64,000 nucleotides of DNA, taken from NCBI GenBank assembly GCA_051881435.1, contig JBJEPW010000043.1, positions 14,173 through 78,172 of the forward strand, given 5' to 3'. This stretch comes from Fimenecus sp051881435. GTDB taxonomy: Bacteria; Bacillota; Clostridia; Oscillospirales; Acutalibacteraceae. Made by a program: the position numbers and the translations under genes. Positions within the stretch are counted from its first letter, which is position 1. Each line of letters starts with the position of its first letter. Positions 1 to 9,697 of the stretch are shown here, piece after piece. Under the pieces are notes generated by a model. It saw nothing but the letters and a program-made list of their open reading frames with translations. It made no database searches and had not been told where the DNA came from.

Positions 1-227
1 TCCCAGAAAAAGGGCTTTTTCTTATTTGCAGAGATTTTGCACTCAACGCCCAAATCTCTTTTTATTTCACCTTTTATCCAATCAAGGCAACGCTCAACAA
101 TAAGACACTTTGAACATTCGCCCTGCAACAGCACGGTTAAAACGCCGTTTTCAAAGGAAACAAAATCAATCTCGCCGCCGTCGCCCTGTAATTTCGGTTT
201 AATTACGGTATTTATGTACTCTTCCAT
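1..227 (-). CDS. NifU-like Fe-S scaffold domain protein (3' end outside window)
   Basis: The first 75 codons are visible, and the frame is still open where the window ends. The protein starts MEEYINTVIKPKLQGDGGEI. The QGDGGEI segment, followed by LLQGECSKC with a CxxC pair near residues 37-40, is the pattern of the NifU C-terminal domain, which carries Fe-S clusters for delivery to apoproteins. Its ATG lies 2 bases after the phosphoglucomutase stop, so the two genes are probably co-transcribed. The domain is short and divergent, and a second pair of cysteines further on (ERC, then ECK) is unusual. Domain identity is fairly secure; the physiological partner is unknown. Confidence 0.7.
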   Translation of the reverse strand, partial: MEEYINTVIKPKLQGDGGEIDFVSFENGVLTVLLQGECSKCLIVERCLDWIKGEIKRDLGVECKISANKKKPFFW

Positions 228-229
228 TT

Positions 230-1870
230 TCAGCCCTCAATTTCCTTTTTCAAAATACTGCGGTAAGCTTGGAGTTTTTCCTCCGCCTCGCTTTTATCAT
301 TGCCGCACAGAGAATAATAAATCTTCAATTTAGGTTCTGTTCCCGAGGGACGGACTGCAAGCCAGCTTTTATCTTTGAAAATATATTTTAAAACATTTTC
401 CTTGGGTAAATCACCGATACCCGCAGAATAATCAAGAACCTTTTCAACATTTTCAAAAAGGCTTGCGCCGTTTTCCCTCATCTTCGTCATTGACGATTTT
501 ATTTTCTCGGCGCCGTCCTTGCCCTTTAAAACGAATGTGTCAAGAGTGTCAAGATAATAGCCGTGCTCTGCATATATATTGTTAAGTGCGTCAATAAGCG
601 TTCTGCCGTTGTTCTTATGGTATGATGCCATCTGGCAGATTAGCATGGAAGCCACAACCGCGTCCTTATCACGGGAATGAGTGCCTACAAGATAGCCGTA
701 AGACTCCTCATAGCCCATTATGAACTCATTTTCGCCTGTTTTTTCATACTTTCCGATTTGGTCGCCGATATATTTAAAGCCTGTGAGCGTATCCACAATT
801 TTAAGCCCGTATTTGCGTGCTACATTTGCGCCAAGCTCACCCGTTACGATGGTTTTCACAAGCGTTGATTTTTGGTTAAGGCTGTCCTTTTTCATTGAAA
901 GCACAAAATCCGCAAGCAAGGCGCCCATCTGATTGCCTGTAATTAAAACATATTCGCCGTTATGGAGAACCGCCGTTCCCACGCGGTCGCAGTCAGGGTC
1001 CGTGCCCAGCACAAGGTCGGCACTTTCACTCTTTGCCTGCTCGATTGCGAGATTAAGCGCGTCCTTTTCCTCGGGATTTGGTGAACGGACGGTGCTGAAA
1101 TTACCGTCGGGCAGTTCCTGTGCCTTAACAACCGATACATTCATTCCTTCAAGAATTTTTCTCACAGGGATGTTGCCCGTTCCGTGAAGCGGAGTATATA
1201 TAATTTTCAGGTCGGATTTTTCCGAATAAAGCGACTGCTTTTTAACCTCTTTGAGGAATTCTTCAAGCACCTCGTCTCCGATTATCCCGATTTTCCCCTC
1301 GCTGACCGCCGCATCAAAATCATCTGCCGCAACAGATTTTAAATCTGTTACGGCGTTTACGTATTTTATTACCTCGTTGGCCAAAGCGGGCACAAGCTGA
1401 CAGCCTTTTTCGTCATAAATCTTGTAACCGTTGTACTCCTTGGGATTGTGGCTTGCCGTAATAACAATACCGCCGTTACAGCCTAAATACTTCGTTGTAA
1501 AGGAAAGCACGGGAGTGGGCATTAAAGTATCAAAAATAAATACCTTTATTCCGTTTGCAGATAACACTCCCGCCGCAATTTCTGCAAAATACTTTGAATT
1601 GTTTCTTGAATCGTATGCAACGGCTACACTGATTTTATCCTTAAATACGGCTTTCAGATAATCGGCGTATCCCTTTGTCGCTTTTGCAACGGTATAGCGG
1701 TTCATTCTGTTGGGACCTGCCCCCATAATACCGCGTAGTCCCCCCGTGCCGAATTCCAGTTCTTTGTAAAACCTGTCTTCAAGCTCTTTCTCGGAGGAGA
1801 TACTCATAAGCTCCGCCTTTGTCTGTTCGTCAAAGCTGCACCAATATTCAAACTGTTTTTGAAAATCCAT
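230..1870 (-). CDS. Phospho-sugar mutase (alpha-phosphoglucomutase/phosphomannomutase family)
   Basis: Cytoplasmic enzyme of 546 residues that interconverts hexose 1- and 6-phosphates. The four family signatures occur in order: the catalytic phosphoserine loop TASHNPKEYNGYK, the metal-binding loop GTDPDCDRVG, the sugar-specificity loop GYEESYGYL and the C-terminal phosphate-binding RPSGTEPKLKIY. The length fits the PgcA/YhxB-type group of Firmicutes. An open frame extends 21 codons further upstream, but I start at MDFQKQF because AAGGATGATAAGG precedes it and the extra codons cross the promoter region. It is the first gene of a unit with the NifU-like gene and is divergent from the GH36 gene. 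Glucose versus mannose preference cannot be read from sequence. Confidence 0.92.
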   Translation of the reverse strand: MDFQKQFEYWCSFDEQTKAELMSISSEKELEDRFYKELEFGTGGLRGIMGAGPNRMNRYTVAKATKGYADYLKAVFKDKISVAVAYDSRNNSKYFAEIAAGVLSANGIKVFIFDTLMPTPVLSFTTKYLGCNGGIVITASHNPKEYNGYKIYDEKGCQLVPALANEVIKYVNAVTDLKSVAADDFDAAVSEGKIGIIGDEVLEEFLKEVKKQSLYSEKSDLKIIYTPLHGTGNIPVRKILEGMNVSVVKAQELPDGNFSTVRSPNPEEKDALNLAIEQAKSESADLVLGTDPDCDRVGTAVLHNGEYVLITGNQMGALLADFVLSMKKDSLNQKSTLVKTIVTGELGANVARKYGLKIVDTLTGFKYIGDQIGKYEKTGENEFIMGYEESYGYLVGTHSRDKDAVVASMLICQMASYHKNNGRTLIDALNNIYAEHGYYLDTLDTFVLKGKDGAEKIKSSMTKMRENGASLFENVEKVLDYSAGIGDLPKENVLKYIFKDKSWLAVRPSGTEPKLKIYYSLCGNDKSEAEEKLQAYRSILKKEIEG

Positions 1871-1904
1871 AGCCTTATCATCCTTATGTATTTTGTTGAT
1901 TTTA

Positions 1905-1933
1905 ATCATACACCAAACGCATTTTGCTGTCAA
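1905..1933 (-). promoter_or_regulatory. Sigma-A-type promoter of the phosphoglucomutase gene
   Basis: On the minus strand, TTGACA (1928-1933) is followed after exactly 17 bases by TATGAT (1905-1910), 35 bases before the start codon. This is a near-consensus housekeeping promoter. Confidence 0.75.
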
Positions 1934-2019
1934 TTAAAAATGATATGCAGATTATATATTGTGCATAATTTTTTACCGCCGATTTATGAAAAATTACTAT
2001 TTATTTCGAACCGACTAAT

Positions 2020-2028
2020 TGCTATAAT
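2020..2028 (+). promoter_or_regulatory. Extended -10 promoter of the GH36 gene
   Basis: TGCTATAAT is a perfect extended -10 element, 33 bases before the ATG of the alpha-galactosidase gene. No good -35 box sits 17 bases upstream, as is usual for extended -10 promoters. Confidence 0.55.
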
Positions 2029-2060
2029 TACTATGAATGATTGTATCCAAGGAGCATACT

Positions 2061-3701
2061 ATGGAAAGATTTAAAATCAATATTGAATATTTTACTAACG
2101 GTACATATTACAGCACAAATCTCTTTGAAACAGAGCATTTCAAAGTTGATGCAACTGCAAATACCGACCATATAAAGCTTGTTTTAACACCTACTGGCGC
2201 GCCTTTGGAAAAGGTAAAATTCAAAATGACCGTGCCCTATGAGTTTAATGACAATAAGCGTGTTTTCGTAAACGGATATCAGTCCTGGACGGATTGCCGC
2301 GAATACTTTATTGACGAGGACCCTCCCCGCCTTGATTTAAAGCAGGAGGTTTCATTAAAGCTGTCGCCCTTGGGTGCGTCCGGAGATTACAGATTTAAAA
2401 AATATGACCGCAGAAAAGGTGTTTTTCACGGTTATTCCTACGCCTATGTGCGTGACGGTGAAAGCTATGACCTTTTCGGCTCATTAAGCGAGCGTGACGG
2501 TTATACAATAATAAATACCGTTTGTCCCGAAAATGAAATAGTGTTTGAAAGAGATATGGAGGGAGTCCGTGTAAGTTCGCCCTATACTCTTATTGATATT
2601 GTTCATTTTGAGGGCTCTGAGAATGAAGTATTCGATAAGTATTTTGCCGTTATGAATATAGATAAGCCCAAAGTGGGCAGAGCAAACGGCTATACTACCT
2701 GGTACAATTATTACAGCAATGTAAACGAGGAAATTGTGCTTTCCGACCTTGAAGCACTTTCAAATGCGGACGCTGAAATCGACTTTTTCCAGGTGGACGA
2801 CGGCTACCAGACCGCTGTTGGCGACTGGCTTTCCATTGACCCTCGTAAATTTCCTCACGGTATGAAATATATTGCCGATAAAATTCATGAAAAAGGAATG
2901 AAGGCAGGGCTTTGGCTGGCTCCTCTCGGCTGTCAGTACAAATCTGCCGTTGCAAAAAGCCATCCCGATTGGCTTATCCGCGATTCTCACAACAGACCTG
3001 TGAAGTGCGGTTTTAACTGGGGCGGTTTCTATGCTCTTGACATCGAAAAGCCCGAGGTCAGGGACTATATACGCAATTTCTTTGATGTTGTCCTCAACGA
3101 TTGGGGCTACGATATGGTGAAGCTTGACTTTTTATATGCTGCCTGCATTGTTCCCGGTCACGGCAAATCAAGAGGTCAACTTATGTGCGAGGCTATGGAC
3201 TTTATCCGTGAATGTGTGGGCGACAAGCTTATTTTAGGCTGCGGCGTTCCCTTAGCACCCGCCTTCGGCAAGGTTGATTACTGCCGTATCGGTGCAGATA
3301 TGGACCTTCGTTGGACAAAAAATCTTAAATTTCACCGTGAAGATGTTTCAACTCCCAATGCGCTGGGAAACACCGTGTTCCGCCGTGCTCTCGACGGCAG
3401 AGCCTTTTTAAACGATCCCGATGTTTTTCTCCTGCGCGACAGCAATATGAACTGCACCCTCACGCAGCGAAAGATTATTGCTTCTGTAAACCATATTTTC
3501 GGCAGTTTGCTTTTCACATCCGATAACATTGACGAATACGACGATGAGAAGCGCAGTCTGCTTTTGCACATTTTCAAAAACGGAAAGCCTGAGGTTATTT
3601 CTGCTGAATTCGTAACAACCGATGTTTTGGAAATTCACTATGACGAAGGCAACGGACCACAGCGCCTTTGCTTCAATCTTAAAAACGGCGAGCTTTACTG
3701 A
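2061..3701 (+). CDS. Alpha-galactosidase, GH36 family (cytoplasmic)
   Basis: A 546-residue enzyme predicted to release terminal alpha-galactose by a retaining mechanism. Family signs are the GYTTWYNYY entry strand, DFFQVDDGYQ, KAGLWLAP, the nucleophile motif VKLDFLY and the acid/base region CRIGADMDLRW. It is shorter than typical 700-residue GH36 proteins, with a reduced N-terminal beta domain. There is no signal peptide, so it acts on imported oligosaccharides. I start at MERFKI because AAGGAG lies 7 bases upstream; the frame is open 8 codons further. It stands alone between divergent phosphoglucomutase and the GGDEF-EAL gene. A second, longer GH36 occurs at 50015-52219. Confidence 0.88.
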   Translation: MERFKINIEYFTNGTYYSTNLFETEHFKVDATANTDHIKLVLTPTGAPLEKVKFKMTVPYEFNDNKRVFVNGYQSWTDCREYFIDEDPPRLDLKQEVSLKLSPLGASGDYRFKKYDRRKGVFHGYSYAYVRDGESYDLFGSLSERDGYTIINTVCPENEIVFERDMEGVRVSSPYTLIDIVHFEGSENEVFDKYFAVMNIDKPKVGRANGYTTWYNYYSNVNEEIVLSDLEALSNADAEIDFFQVDDGYQTAVGDWLSIDPRKFPHGMKYIADKIHEKGMKAGLWLAPLGCQYKSAVAKSHPDWLIRDSHNRPVKCGFNWGGFYALDIEKPEVRDYIRNFFDVVLNDWGYDMVKLDFLYAACIVPGHGKSRGQLMCEAMDFIRECVGDKLILGCGVPLAPAFGKVDYCRIGADMDLRWTKNLKFHREDVSTPNALGNTVFRRALDGRAFLNDPDVFLLRDSNMNCTLTQRKIIASVNHIFGSLLFTSDNIDEYDDEKRSLLLHIFKNGKPEVISAEFVTTDVLEIHYDEGNGPQRLCFNLKNGELY

Positions 3702-3737
3702 TTTTTCTTTATTCCCATATAAAAGGCGGTGAAAAAA

Positions 3738-5960
3738 ATGAAAACCGAAACTCCTCTCGTAAGATACCTGACGCTTGTATTTTTATGTCTGCTTGCGGCG
3801 GCAGTCCTTATTGTTTTCCCCGTTTTTCTCTCAAAAGAGCTTGATAACCAAAGCCGCGACTTTCTCCAGGAAATCTCCGAAAAGAACGGTGAAACAGTCG
3901 GCTTTAAGTTCAGAGAACAAGCCTCATTTCTTAAAGACCTTATATCGGAGGTTGACAAAGACTTGCTTGACAATCCCGCCGAAGCCGTTAAAAAAATTGA
4001 TTTGATAAACACAGGAGTTAAATACAAGCGGTACGGCATTATAACCCCGGACGCCACCGCATATACTTCCGACGGAATTGCGGCGCAGGTAGTTAATAAG
4101 GAACTTGTTGCGGAATGTTTTGAGAACCGCAAACTGACGGTATCTACTCTTTCCCCGGACGAAAGCCTTGACGGTGACGAGGTTTTCATTATGATGAGGC
4201 CTATTTATAAGGATAATCAGGTAAGTCATGTAATGTATGTTGTTTTCACCATGGAGCAGATAACGGAAAACTTTAAGTCCGATGCTTTTAACAGCAATGA
4301 GTTTTTCTATATTATTGATACTGACGGCAACAATATTTTCAGCACAAACAAAAGAGAAGAATTCCGCAATATCGATAATATTTTTTCGGAAAATCTGCAA
4401 GAGGAAAAATACAAGGGTGAACGCATACCTCAAATACAGGAAGATATGAAAAACGGAGAATCGGGTGTAACATTCAGTTCTAAAAACAACGATTTTTACC
4501 TTTATTATGCTCCGCTTCAATTTAACGATTGGTATCTGTTTTCCGTTGTTCCCGCCAATGAGGTAACGGTAAGGAGAAATACGGTTCTCGCATATGTTAT
4601 ACTTATGTGCATTTTCCTTATAGGCGTTTTCGTTCTTTTTGCTCTTTACATTGTATCCTCGGAGCGCCGCAAAAAGGAGGAGCTTGATAAGCTTCTTTAT
4701 ACAGACAGCCTTACAGGCGGTCCCTCTTACGCAAAATTCTGCCTTGATGTTAAAAAGCAGCTTGCAAAGAAATACAAAAAAGCCGCTTACATTGTAATGG
4801 ACCTTGATAATTTCAAGCTTATAAACAGTTATTACAGCTACGAGCACGGTAACAAAACCATAAATTACATATATTCAGTCTGGCGTGATATGCTGAGGGA
4901 AAACGAATTCGTTGGCAGAATAGCAGCCGACCGTTTTGCAGTATATCTGCAATATTCCGATGAAGACGAGCTTAAACAGCGAATTGAGGAATTCTGTAAA
5001 AACTGCCGTATTTATGATAACGAGGGAATGACAAATTATATTTTAACTCCCAGTATCGGTATTTATTATATAAATCCCGATGATAAGAATATTCAGCGGA
5101 TCCAGAACTGTGCGGTTATCGCAAAATCACTTGTAAAGGGCGATAGTGACCGTCTGTATTCCGTTTATAACGACAAGCTTAAAGACCGGCTTACAAGCCG
5201 CAAAATTCTTGCTGACAGATTAGCCCACGCCATAGAAAATGAATCGTTGTCTGTTCTGTTCCAGCCCCAGTTCAATGCCTCAGATAAAGAAATATGCGGA
5301 GCAGAGGCTCTTCTGCGCTGGCAGGACGAAGGCGGAAACTATATTTCCCCCGCAGATTTTGTTCCCTTGGCAGAGGCATGCGGTCTTATTGTGGAGCTTG
5401 ATAAATATGTATTCAGAAAAGCCTGTGAGGCACAGCGCAAAATGGCTGACGCAGGCCTTAGTGAAATTGATGTTTCAATAAATGTTTCACAGCAATCTCT
5501 TTATAACGCAAGCTTTATTGAAGACTATTTGGGCATAGTAAAAAATACAAATGCGGACATATCTCATATTCAGCTTGAAATTACGGAAAGCACCCTGTTT
5601 GACAACAATAAGGTTTTTGTGAAATTATTAAGAAAGCTGCACAAAGCCGGCTTTAAAATACTTATGGACGATTTCGGAACGGGTTATTCCTCGCTGATGC
5701 TTTTAAAATCAATGCCCATTGATTATTTGAAGCTTGATAAATCCTTTATTGACGATTATGACAGTATGCGCGGCGGCATAATTATAGAATGTATTATGAC
5801 AATGGCAAAGAAGCTGGGAATAGTTATTATTGCAGAGGGCGTTGAAACCGAGGAACAGTTCTCATATATTTCAAATATGGGCTGTGATATAGTTCAGGGC
5901 TATTACTTCTGCCGTCCCGTTTCTTTTGACGAGCTGTGTAAAATGATTGAAAAATCATAA
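3738..5960 (+). CDS. Membrane sensor with degenerate GGDEF and intact EAL domain (c-di-GMP phosphodiesterase)
   Basis: A 740-residue protein with an N-terminal membrane segment (about residues 10-30), an extracytoplasmic Cache-like sensor (about 30-280), a second membrane segment (about 282-305), a GGDEF domain and a C-terminal EAL domain. The GGDEF active site is replaced by IAADRF, so cyclase activity is unlikely. The EAL domain keeps its metal and catalytic residues: EALLRW, SINVS, EITES, DDFGTG, LKLDKSF, AEGVET and QGYYF. I infer c-di-GMP hydrolysis controlled by an external ligand, with the GGDEF domain perhaps a GTP-binding module. The start at ATG 3738 follows GGCGGTGA; an upstream in-frame GTG lacks spacing. 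The gene's end overlaps convergent gerAC by 6 bases. Confidence 0.9.
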   Translation: MKTETPLVRYLTLVFLCLLAAAVLIVFPVFLSKELDNQSRDFLQEISEKNGETVGFKFREQASFLKDLISEVDKDLLDNPAEAVKKIDLINTGVKYKRYGIITPDATAYTSDGIAAQVVNKELVAECFENRKLTVSTLSPDESLDGDEVFIMMRPIYKDNQVSHVMYVVFTMEQITENFKSDAFNSNEFFYIIDTDGNNIFSTNKREEFRNIDNIFSENLQEEKYKGERIPQIQEDMKNGESGVTFSSKNNDFYLYYAPLQFNDWYLFSVVPANEVTVRRNTVLAYVILMCIFLIGVFVLFALYIVSSERRKKEELDKLLYTDSLTGGPSYAKFCLDVKKQLAKKYKKAAYIVMDLDNFKLINSYYSYEHGNKTINYIYSVWRDMLRENEFVGRIAADRFAVYLQYSDEDELKQRIEEFCKNCRIYDNEGMTNYILTPSIGIYYINPDDKNIQRIQNCAVIAKSLVKGDSDRLYSVYNDKLKDRLTSRKILADRLAHAIENESLSVLFQPQFNASDKEICGAEALLRWQDEGGNYISPADFVPLAEACGLIVELDKYVFRKACEAQRKMADAGLSEIDVSINVSQQSLYNASFIEDYLGIVKNTNADISHIQLEITESTLFDNNKVFVKLLRKLHKAGFKILMDDFGTGYSSLMLLKSMPIDYLKLDKSFIDDYDSMRGGIIIECIMTMAKKLGIVIIAEGVETEEQFSYISNMGCDIVQGYYFCRPVSFDELCKMIEKS

Positions 5961-7103
5961 TGTCTTCACAAATTCGTGCCCCACTCTTCTTATTTTAACT
6001 TCAACCTCAACGCTGTATCGGCTTTTTGCCATGAGAGCGTTGAGGTTTTCTTTATTATCTCTGTAAACCGAGGGATATTTTTGAAAAATCAGTCTTGAAT
6101 ATCCCGGTGCATCGCAAACCTCGCCCTCGTATAGCTTTGAAAGCACTTTTTCAATTTCGGTTTTCAGGTAATTTTCCGCGCATCTGCTAAGTTCTTCCAG
6201 CCTTTGCTTGTCCATACTTTTTTCAATTCCGTTATATATTTCGGCAACATCGGTGCTGAGCTTGATTTTAACGGTATAATGCGGTGTTCCGTCGAGAATT
6301 TTTACCGTTCTGAAAACGTCGCAATTTACAATACTCATAGCTACTTTTTCATTTTCGTCCGTTTTATATGAAAACTCGCCGTTATAAACTCTGCCGCAAA
6401 GGAAATTCAACATTGATGTTTCGTCGCCGCTCAGAGTTGATTTAAGCTTTGCATTGCAAAAAAGCGCTGTTTCTTTAACCTGAACATTTTTTTGTCCCTC
6501 CGCCTCCTCCAAGGAAAGAACGGGCATTGCAAAGCACGCTTCCCTATCGCGGTATCTGTTTACGAGCTCATAAAGCTCAAGCTTGAAAATTCCCGTATCG
6601 TATTTTGCCGACTCAATGGCGTCATCAATATTATCGGCAATAACCTCTCCGCTGTTTTTAGCCTCTAAAATTTCATCGGCTCTGTTTTCGGCAAGAGCCA
6701 CATAAACCGACGGTCCGTTGTGAGCGTCACGGGCAAAAAAATCTATAACGCCTTCAATTCCGCCCGAGGCTGTTGCCTTTCCTATTACAATAACGCGGTT
6801 TTGAGAATAAAGAGGTATTTTCCCCTCAAATCCCACAACACTTTTAATCGCCGTATAAACCGTATCGCCGTGAACCTTGTATATTTTTACTGTTTCCTCA
6901 CTTCCGCTTTCCTGTACCGAGGCGGAATGGGTGCTTGTATTTATCGCTTGAAGGGTAACGGTATAACTGCCGTTATCCTCTTTATCAATACCTATGCCCT
7001 GAATAATCAGGCGGTTGCTTATGTCGTTTTTATATATTTCATTTCCACCGAAGGAAAAGAGTATTGCAAAAATTACCACCACTGCAACAATTATCTTATT
7101 CAT
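5955..7103 (-). CDS. gerAC: Ger(x)C-type spore germination protein (GerAC)
   Basis: Third subunit of a GerA-type germinant receptor, which sits in the inner spore membrane. The 382-residue protein has an N-terminal hydrophobic segment followed by NEIYKNDISNRLIIQGIGID, matching the start of Ger(x)C proteins, and a C-terminal domain typical of the family. Most family members are lipoproteins with a cysteine just before this point. Here the segment reads ILFSFGGNEI with no cysteine, so lipid anchoring appears lost and the segment may be a plain membrane anchor. The start codon overlaps the end of gerAB by 8 bases and is preceded by CAGGAGAAAG, showing operon structure. Family assignment is secure. 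Confidence 0.88.
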   Translation of the reverse strand: MNKIIVAVVVIFAILFSFGGNEIYKNDISNRLIIQGIGIDKEDNGSYTVTLQAINTSTHSASVQESGSEETVKIYKVHGDTVYTAIKSVVGFEGKIPLYSQNRVIVIGKATASGGIEGVIDFFARDAHNGPSVYVALAENRADEILEAKNSGEVIADNIDDAIESAKYDTGIFKLELYELVNRYRDREACFAMPVLSLEEAEGQKNVQVKETALFCNAKLKSTLSGDETSMLNFLCGRVYNGEFSYKTDENEKVAMSIVNCDVFRTVKILDGTPHYTVKIKLSTDVAEIYNGIEKSMDKQRLEELSRCAENYLKTEIEKVLSKLYEGEVCDAPGYSRLIFQKYPSVYRDNKENLNALMAKSRYSVEVEVKIRRVGHEFVKTL

Positions 7104-8166
7104 ACTTCTTTCTCCTGTTTAAAACAAGCAAAATCCCGGGTATTACCGTAGCCGCCAAAGCCGTAGCAATAAGCTTTGCTATGGAATTATCAACCACCGT
7201 AAATCTTTGCACGGAGCCTGCAATATAAAGGCAGATAACCGACGACAACGCTCCAAGCCCTGCTAAAATAGTCTTTTTACTTGAATTTTCAAACTCTTTA
7301 TGCAGAATATCCGCTTGAAGGTAGAGTAAAAACGAAACCTTCAAAAAGGCGCACAGTATCCATATTCCCGTAATGAGAGGGTCAAGCCTGCCGAACATGG
7401 AAAATTTCGCCAAAGCCGCCAGCGAATGAACGGGAAAAAGCTGAGTATTGGCAAAGTTACCCATAACGCCCACCTCCACGAAGAAAAGCGACGCCGTGAC
7501 CAATGCCTGCAAAAAAATCCATATGAAAAAGCTTTTCACCTTTTTCCCCGAGGCAACGGGGATTGCCAAGGTTATCATTACAAGCTCAACGGTTCTGCCC
7601 GCCGCGTTCAAGGCCGTTTTAAAAACAGGCAACACACCGTTATAAAACACGGGCGTATAGTTTAAAAAATCAATTTTACCTATAAGTGTGGCAATAATGA
7701 AAACAAGCGCCGCCGTTACGGGTATCACCGACAAAACGGCGCTTCTTCCCAGCGCCTCAATGCCCAGATAAGCACCGTAGCACCCGATGAGTATTACAAA
7801 TACCAAAAAGTAATTTACATTTGTTTCGGGGAATACGATTGTGCCCGTAAACAAATCCAATCTTGAAACAGTTGTAACAGTAAAATAGAACAGTACGGCG
7901 CTGTAAAAAACGGCAAAAACCTTTGCCAAGATTTTTGACTTATTTCGCACAATATCAATAATATTCATATTGGGATTTCTTTTGAAAAGGAAATATACGG
8001 GTATCATCATCACAATGCATATAAGATAACGGAGCACCGCCTGCACAACCAAATCGGAAAGTTCAATATCCTTTGTATATGAGGGAATATAGGTAAAGGT
8101 TGTCAGCAGTCTTGTAAGAAATAGCATTGAAAAAAACTGAAAAGTGCTGATTTTAGATTTTGACAT
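7096..8166 (-). CDS. gerAB: GerAB-type spore germination permease
   Basis: A 356-residue integral membrane protein with about ten hydrophobic segments, of the GerAB family (amino acid-polyamine-organocation superfamily), which forms the germinant-binding subunit of Ger receptors. It starts MSKSKISTFQFFSMLFLTRL. The N-terminal lead into the first helix and the later EVGVMGNF stretch fit the family. It lies between gerAA (25-base gap) and gerAC (8-base overlap) in the same orientation, which supports the assignment more strongly than any single motif. The germinant cannot be inferred from sequence. Confidence 0.87.
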   Translation of the reverse strand: MSKSKISTFQFFSMLFLTRLLTTFTYIPSYTKDIELSDLVVQAVLRYLICIVMMIPVYFLFKRNPNMNIIDIVRNKSKILAKVFAVFYSAVLFYFTVTTVSRLDLFTGTIVFPETNVNYFLVFVILIGCYGAYLGIEALGRSAVLSVIPVTAALVFIIATLIGKIDFLNYTPVFYNGVLPVFKTALNAAGRTVELVMITLAIPVASGKKVKSFFIWIFLQALVTASLFFVEVGVMGNFANTQLFPVHSLAALAKFSMFGRLDPLITGIWILCAFLKVSFLLYLQADILHKEFENSSKKTILAGLGALSSVICLYIAGSVQRFTVVDNSIAKLIATALAATVIPGILLVLNRRKKYE

Positions 8167-8191
8167 ATTGATTCTCCGAAAAGCATTAAGA

Positions 8192-9697
8192 TTATTTCAT
8201 TTTGGATATTTCCATTCGCCTTTTGCCCATAGTCAGCCAACTTTCACGCATAACCAGATCGCGCCACGCACCGATTTTAGTGGGAGACAGAGGCGACATA
8301 AAGGGTGTGTTGTACGGACTTAACGATGCCATATTTACAAGCACCGCCGCAAAGCCCATCATTATGCCGTATATTCCCACCATTCCGCCGATAATAATAA
8401 AGGTAAACCGCATAACCGCAACAGGCTCGTAAAGACTTGAAACAACAAAGGAGCTGACAGCCGTAAGTCCCACAATGATAAGCATGGGAGCGGCAATAAT
8501 TCCCGCTGTTACGGCAGATTCACCGATTACAAGTGCGCCTACAATGGAAACGGCGTGTCCCACCGCCTTTGGCATTCTGAGCCCCGCTTCACGGACAATT
8601 TCATATACTAAATGTATCAAAAGCGCTTCTGCTACTATGGGCAGGGGTGTTTTGCTTTCCTGACTTGTTATCCCGAACACCATTGTTTCAGGTATCATTT
8701 CCTGATGGAAGGTACAAATTGCCACATACAAGCCAGGCAAAAACACGCTGAACATAAATGAGATAATTTTTAAAATGCGGACAAAAGCCGCATAATACGG
8801 TCTTTTTAAATAATCGTCAAGAGAATGGAAATTTTCGATAAAAAGATGGGGAACAATTAAAGCATCGGGAGTGCCGTCAACAATTATTCCTACTTTCCCC
8901 TCGCTGAGCTTTGCGGTGAACACATCGGGCCGCTCTGTTGTCCCCACGCAGGTAAAAACAGAGGCTTTTTTATCGTCCAGAAACGGCTGAATAAATCCCG
9001 AGCCCGCCACAATATCAAGCTGTGCGTTTTTTATTCTTTCCACCACATCATCAAGAAGTTTACTGTCGGTTCGGTCGGACATATAACAAACGCAAACACG
9101 GGTTTTGCTTGTAGTACCAACCTCCAAGGACTTAATCTTGAAAACGGGACTTCGCACACGGCGGCGCACCATTGCAATATTGTCCTTAAAGTTTTCCACA
9201 AATCCCTCGCGGGAGCCTCTTTCCTGATTTTCGGTGCCCGGCTCCTCGGGATTTCTTTTTGCAAAGTTCTGCACGCCGAAAAGCACGGCAAACTGCGCGC
9301 CCTCTGCCATCAGAACAAGATTTCCCGAAAGCATTTCGGAAATTGCCGTGTCTATATCCGAGGTTATGGATTTATCAATGCTGGCGGATACTCCGTCCGC
9401 CGCTTTATATACAATACTGTCACCCTCGGTATCGGAAAAATCCGTGTTGATTACGGGCAGCATTATCTGCTCGGTTATAAGGAGTTGATCGCACATTCCG
9501 TCAAGCATTACAAAAACAAAATCATGACCGCTGACGGTACAGTCACGGTATTTCACATCAAAAGACTCTCCTAACTGCTGTTTAAAATATGCTCTGTTTT
9601 TTTGCAAATCCGCCGATACTCTAACCTTGTCTTTATTGCTTTTCTCATCCTGTACGGTAATTTCCTCTATTCTTTTTTTGAACCACGATTTTTTCAT
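8192..9697 (-). CDS. gerAA: GerAA-type spore germination protein
   Basis: First gene of the germinant receptor operon, 501 residues. The soluble N-terminal half contains the family segments QLLITEQIMLP and SVDGTP-like IIVDGTPDALIVPHLF. The C-terminal half carries about five membrane helices with the characteristic PETMVFGI, GLRMPKAVGHAVSIVGALVI and SLSPYNTPFMSPLSP stretches. Together with GerAB and GerAC it forms the complex that senses nutrients and triggers ion release in the spore. Three start codons are in frame within 10 bases; I choose the ATG before KKSWFKK because AGGTGA lies 5 bases upstream. Its presence is direct evidence that the organism sporulates or descends from a spore-former. 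Confidence 0.93.
   Translation of the reverse strand: MKKSWFKKRIEEITVQDEKSNKDKVRVSADLQKNRAYFKQQLGESFDVKYRDCTVSGHDFVFVMLDGMCDQLLITEQIMLPVINTDFSDTEGDSIVYKAADGVSASIDKSITSDIDTAISEMLSGNLVLMAEGAQFAVLFGVQNFAKRNPEEPGTENQERGSREGFVENFKDNIAMVRRRVRSPVFKIKSLEVGTTSKTRVCVCYMSDRTDSKLLDDVVERIKNAQLDIVAGSGFIQPFLDDKKASVFTCVGTTERPDVFTAKLSEGKVGIIVDGTPDALIVPHLFIENFHSLDDYLKRPYYAAFVRILKIISFMFSVFLPGLYVAICTFHQEMIPETMVFGITSQESKTPLPIVAEALLIHLVYEIVREAGLRMPKAVGHAVSIVGALVIGESAVTAGIIAAPMLIIVGLTAVSSFVVSSLYEPVAVMRFTFIIIGGMVGIYGIMMGFAAVLVNMASLSPYNTPFMSPLSPTKIGAWRDLVMRESWLTMGKRRMEISKMK

Noticed and set aside
3924..4847. Long open frame (307 codons) opposite the GGDEF-EAL gene
   Set aside because: Antisense shadow of a gene with intact sensor and EAL domains; the translated sequence has no domain logic.
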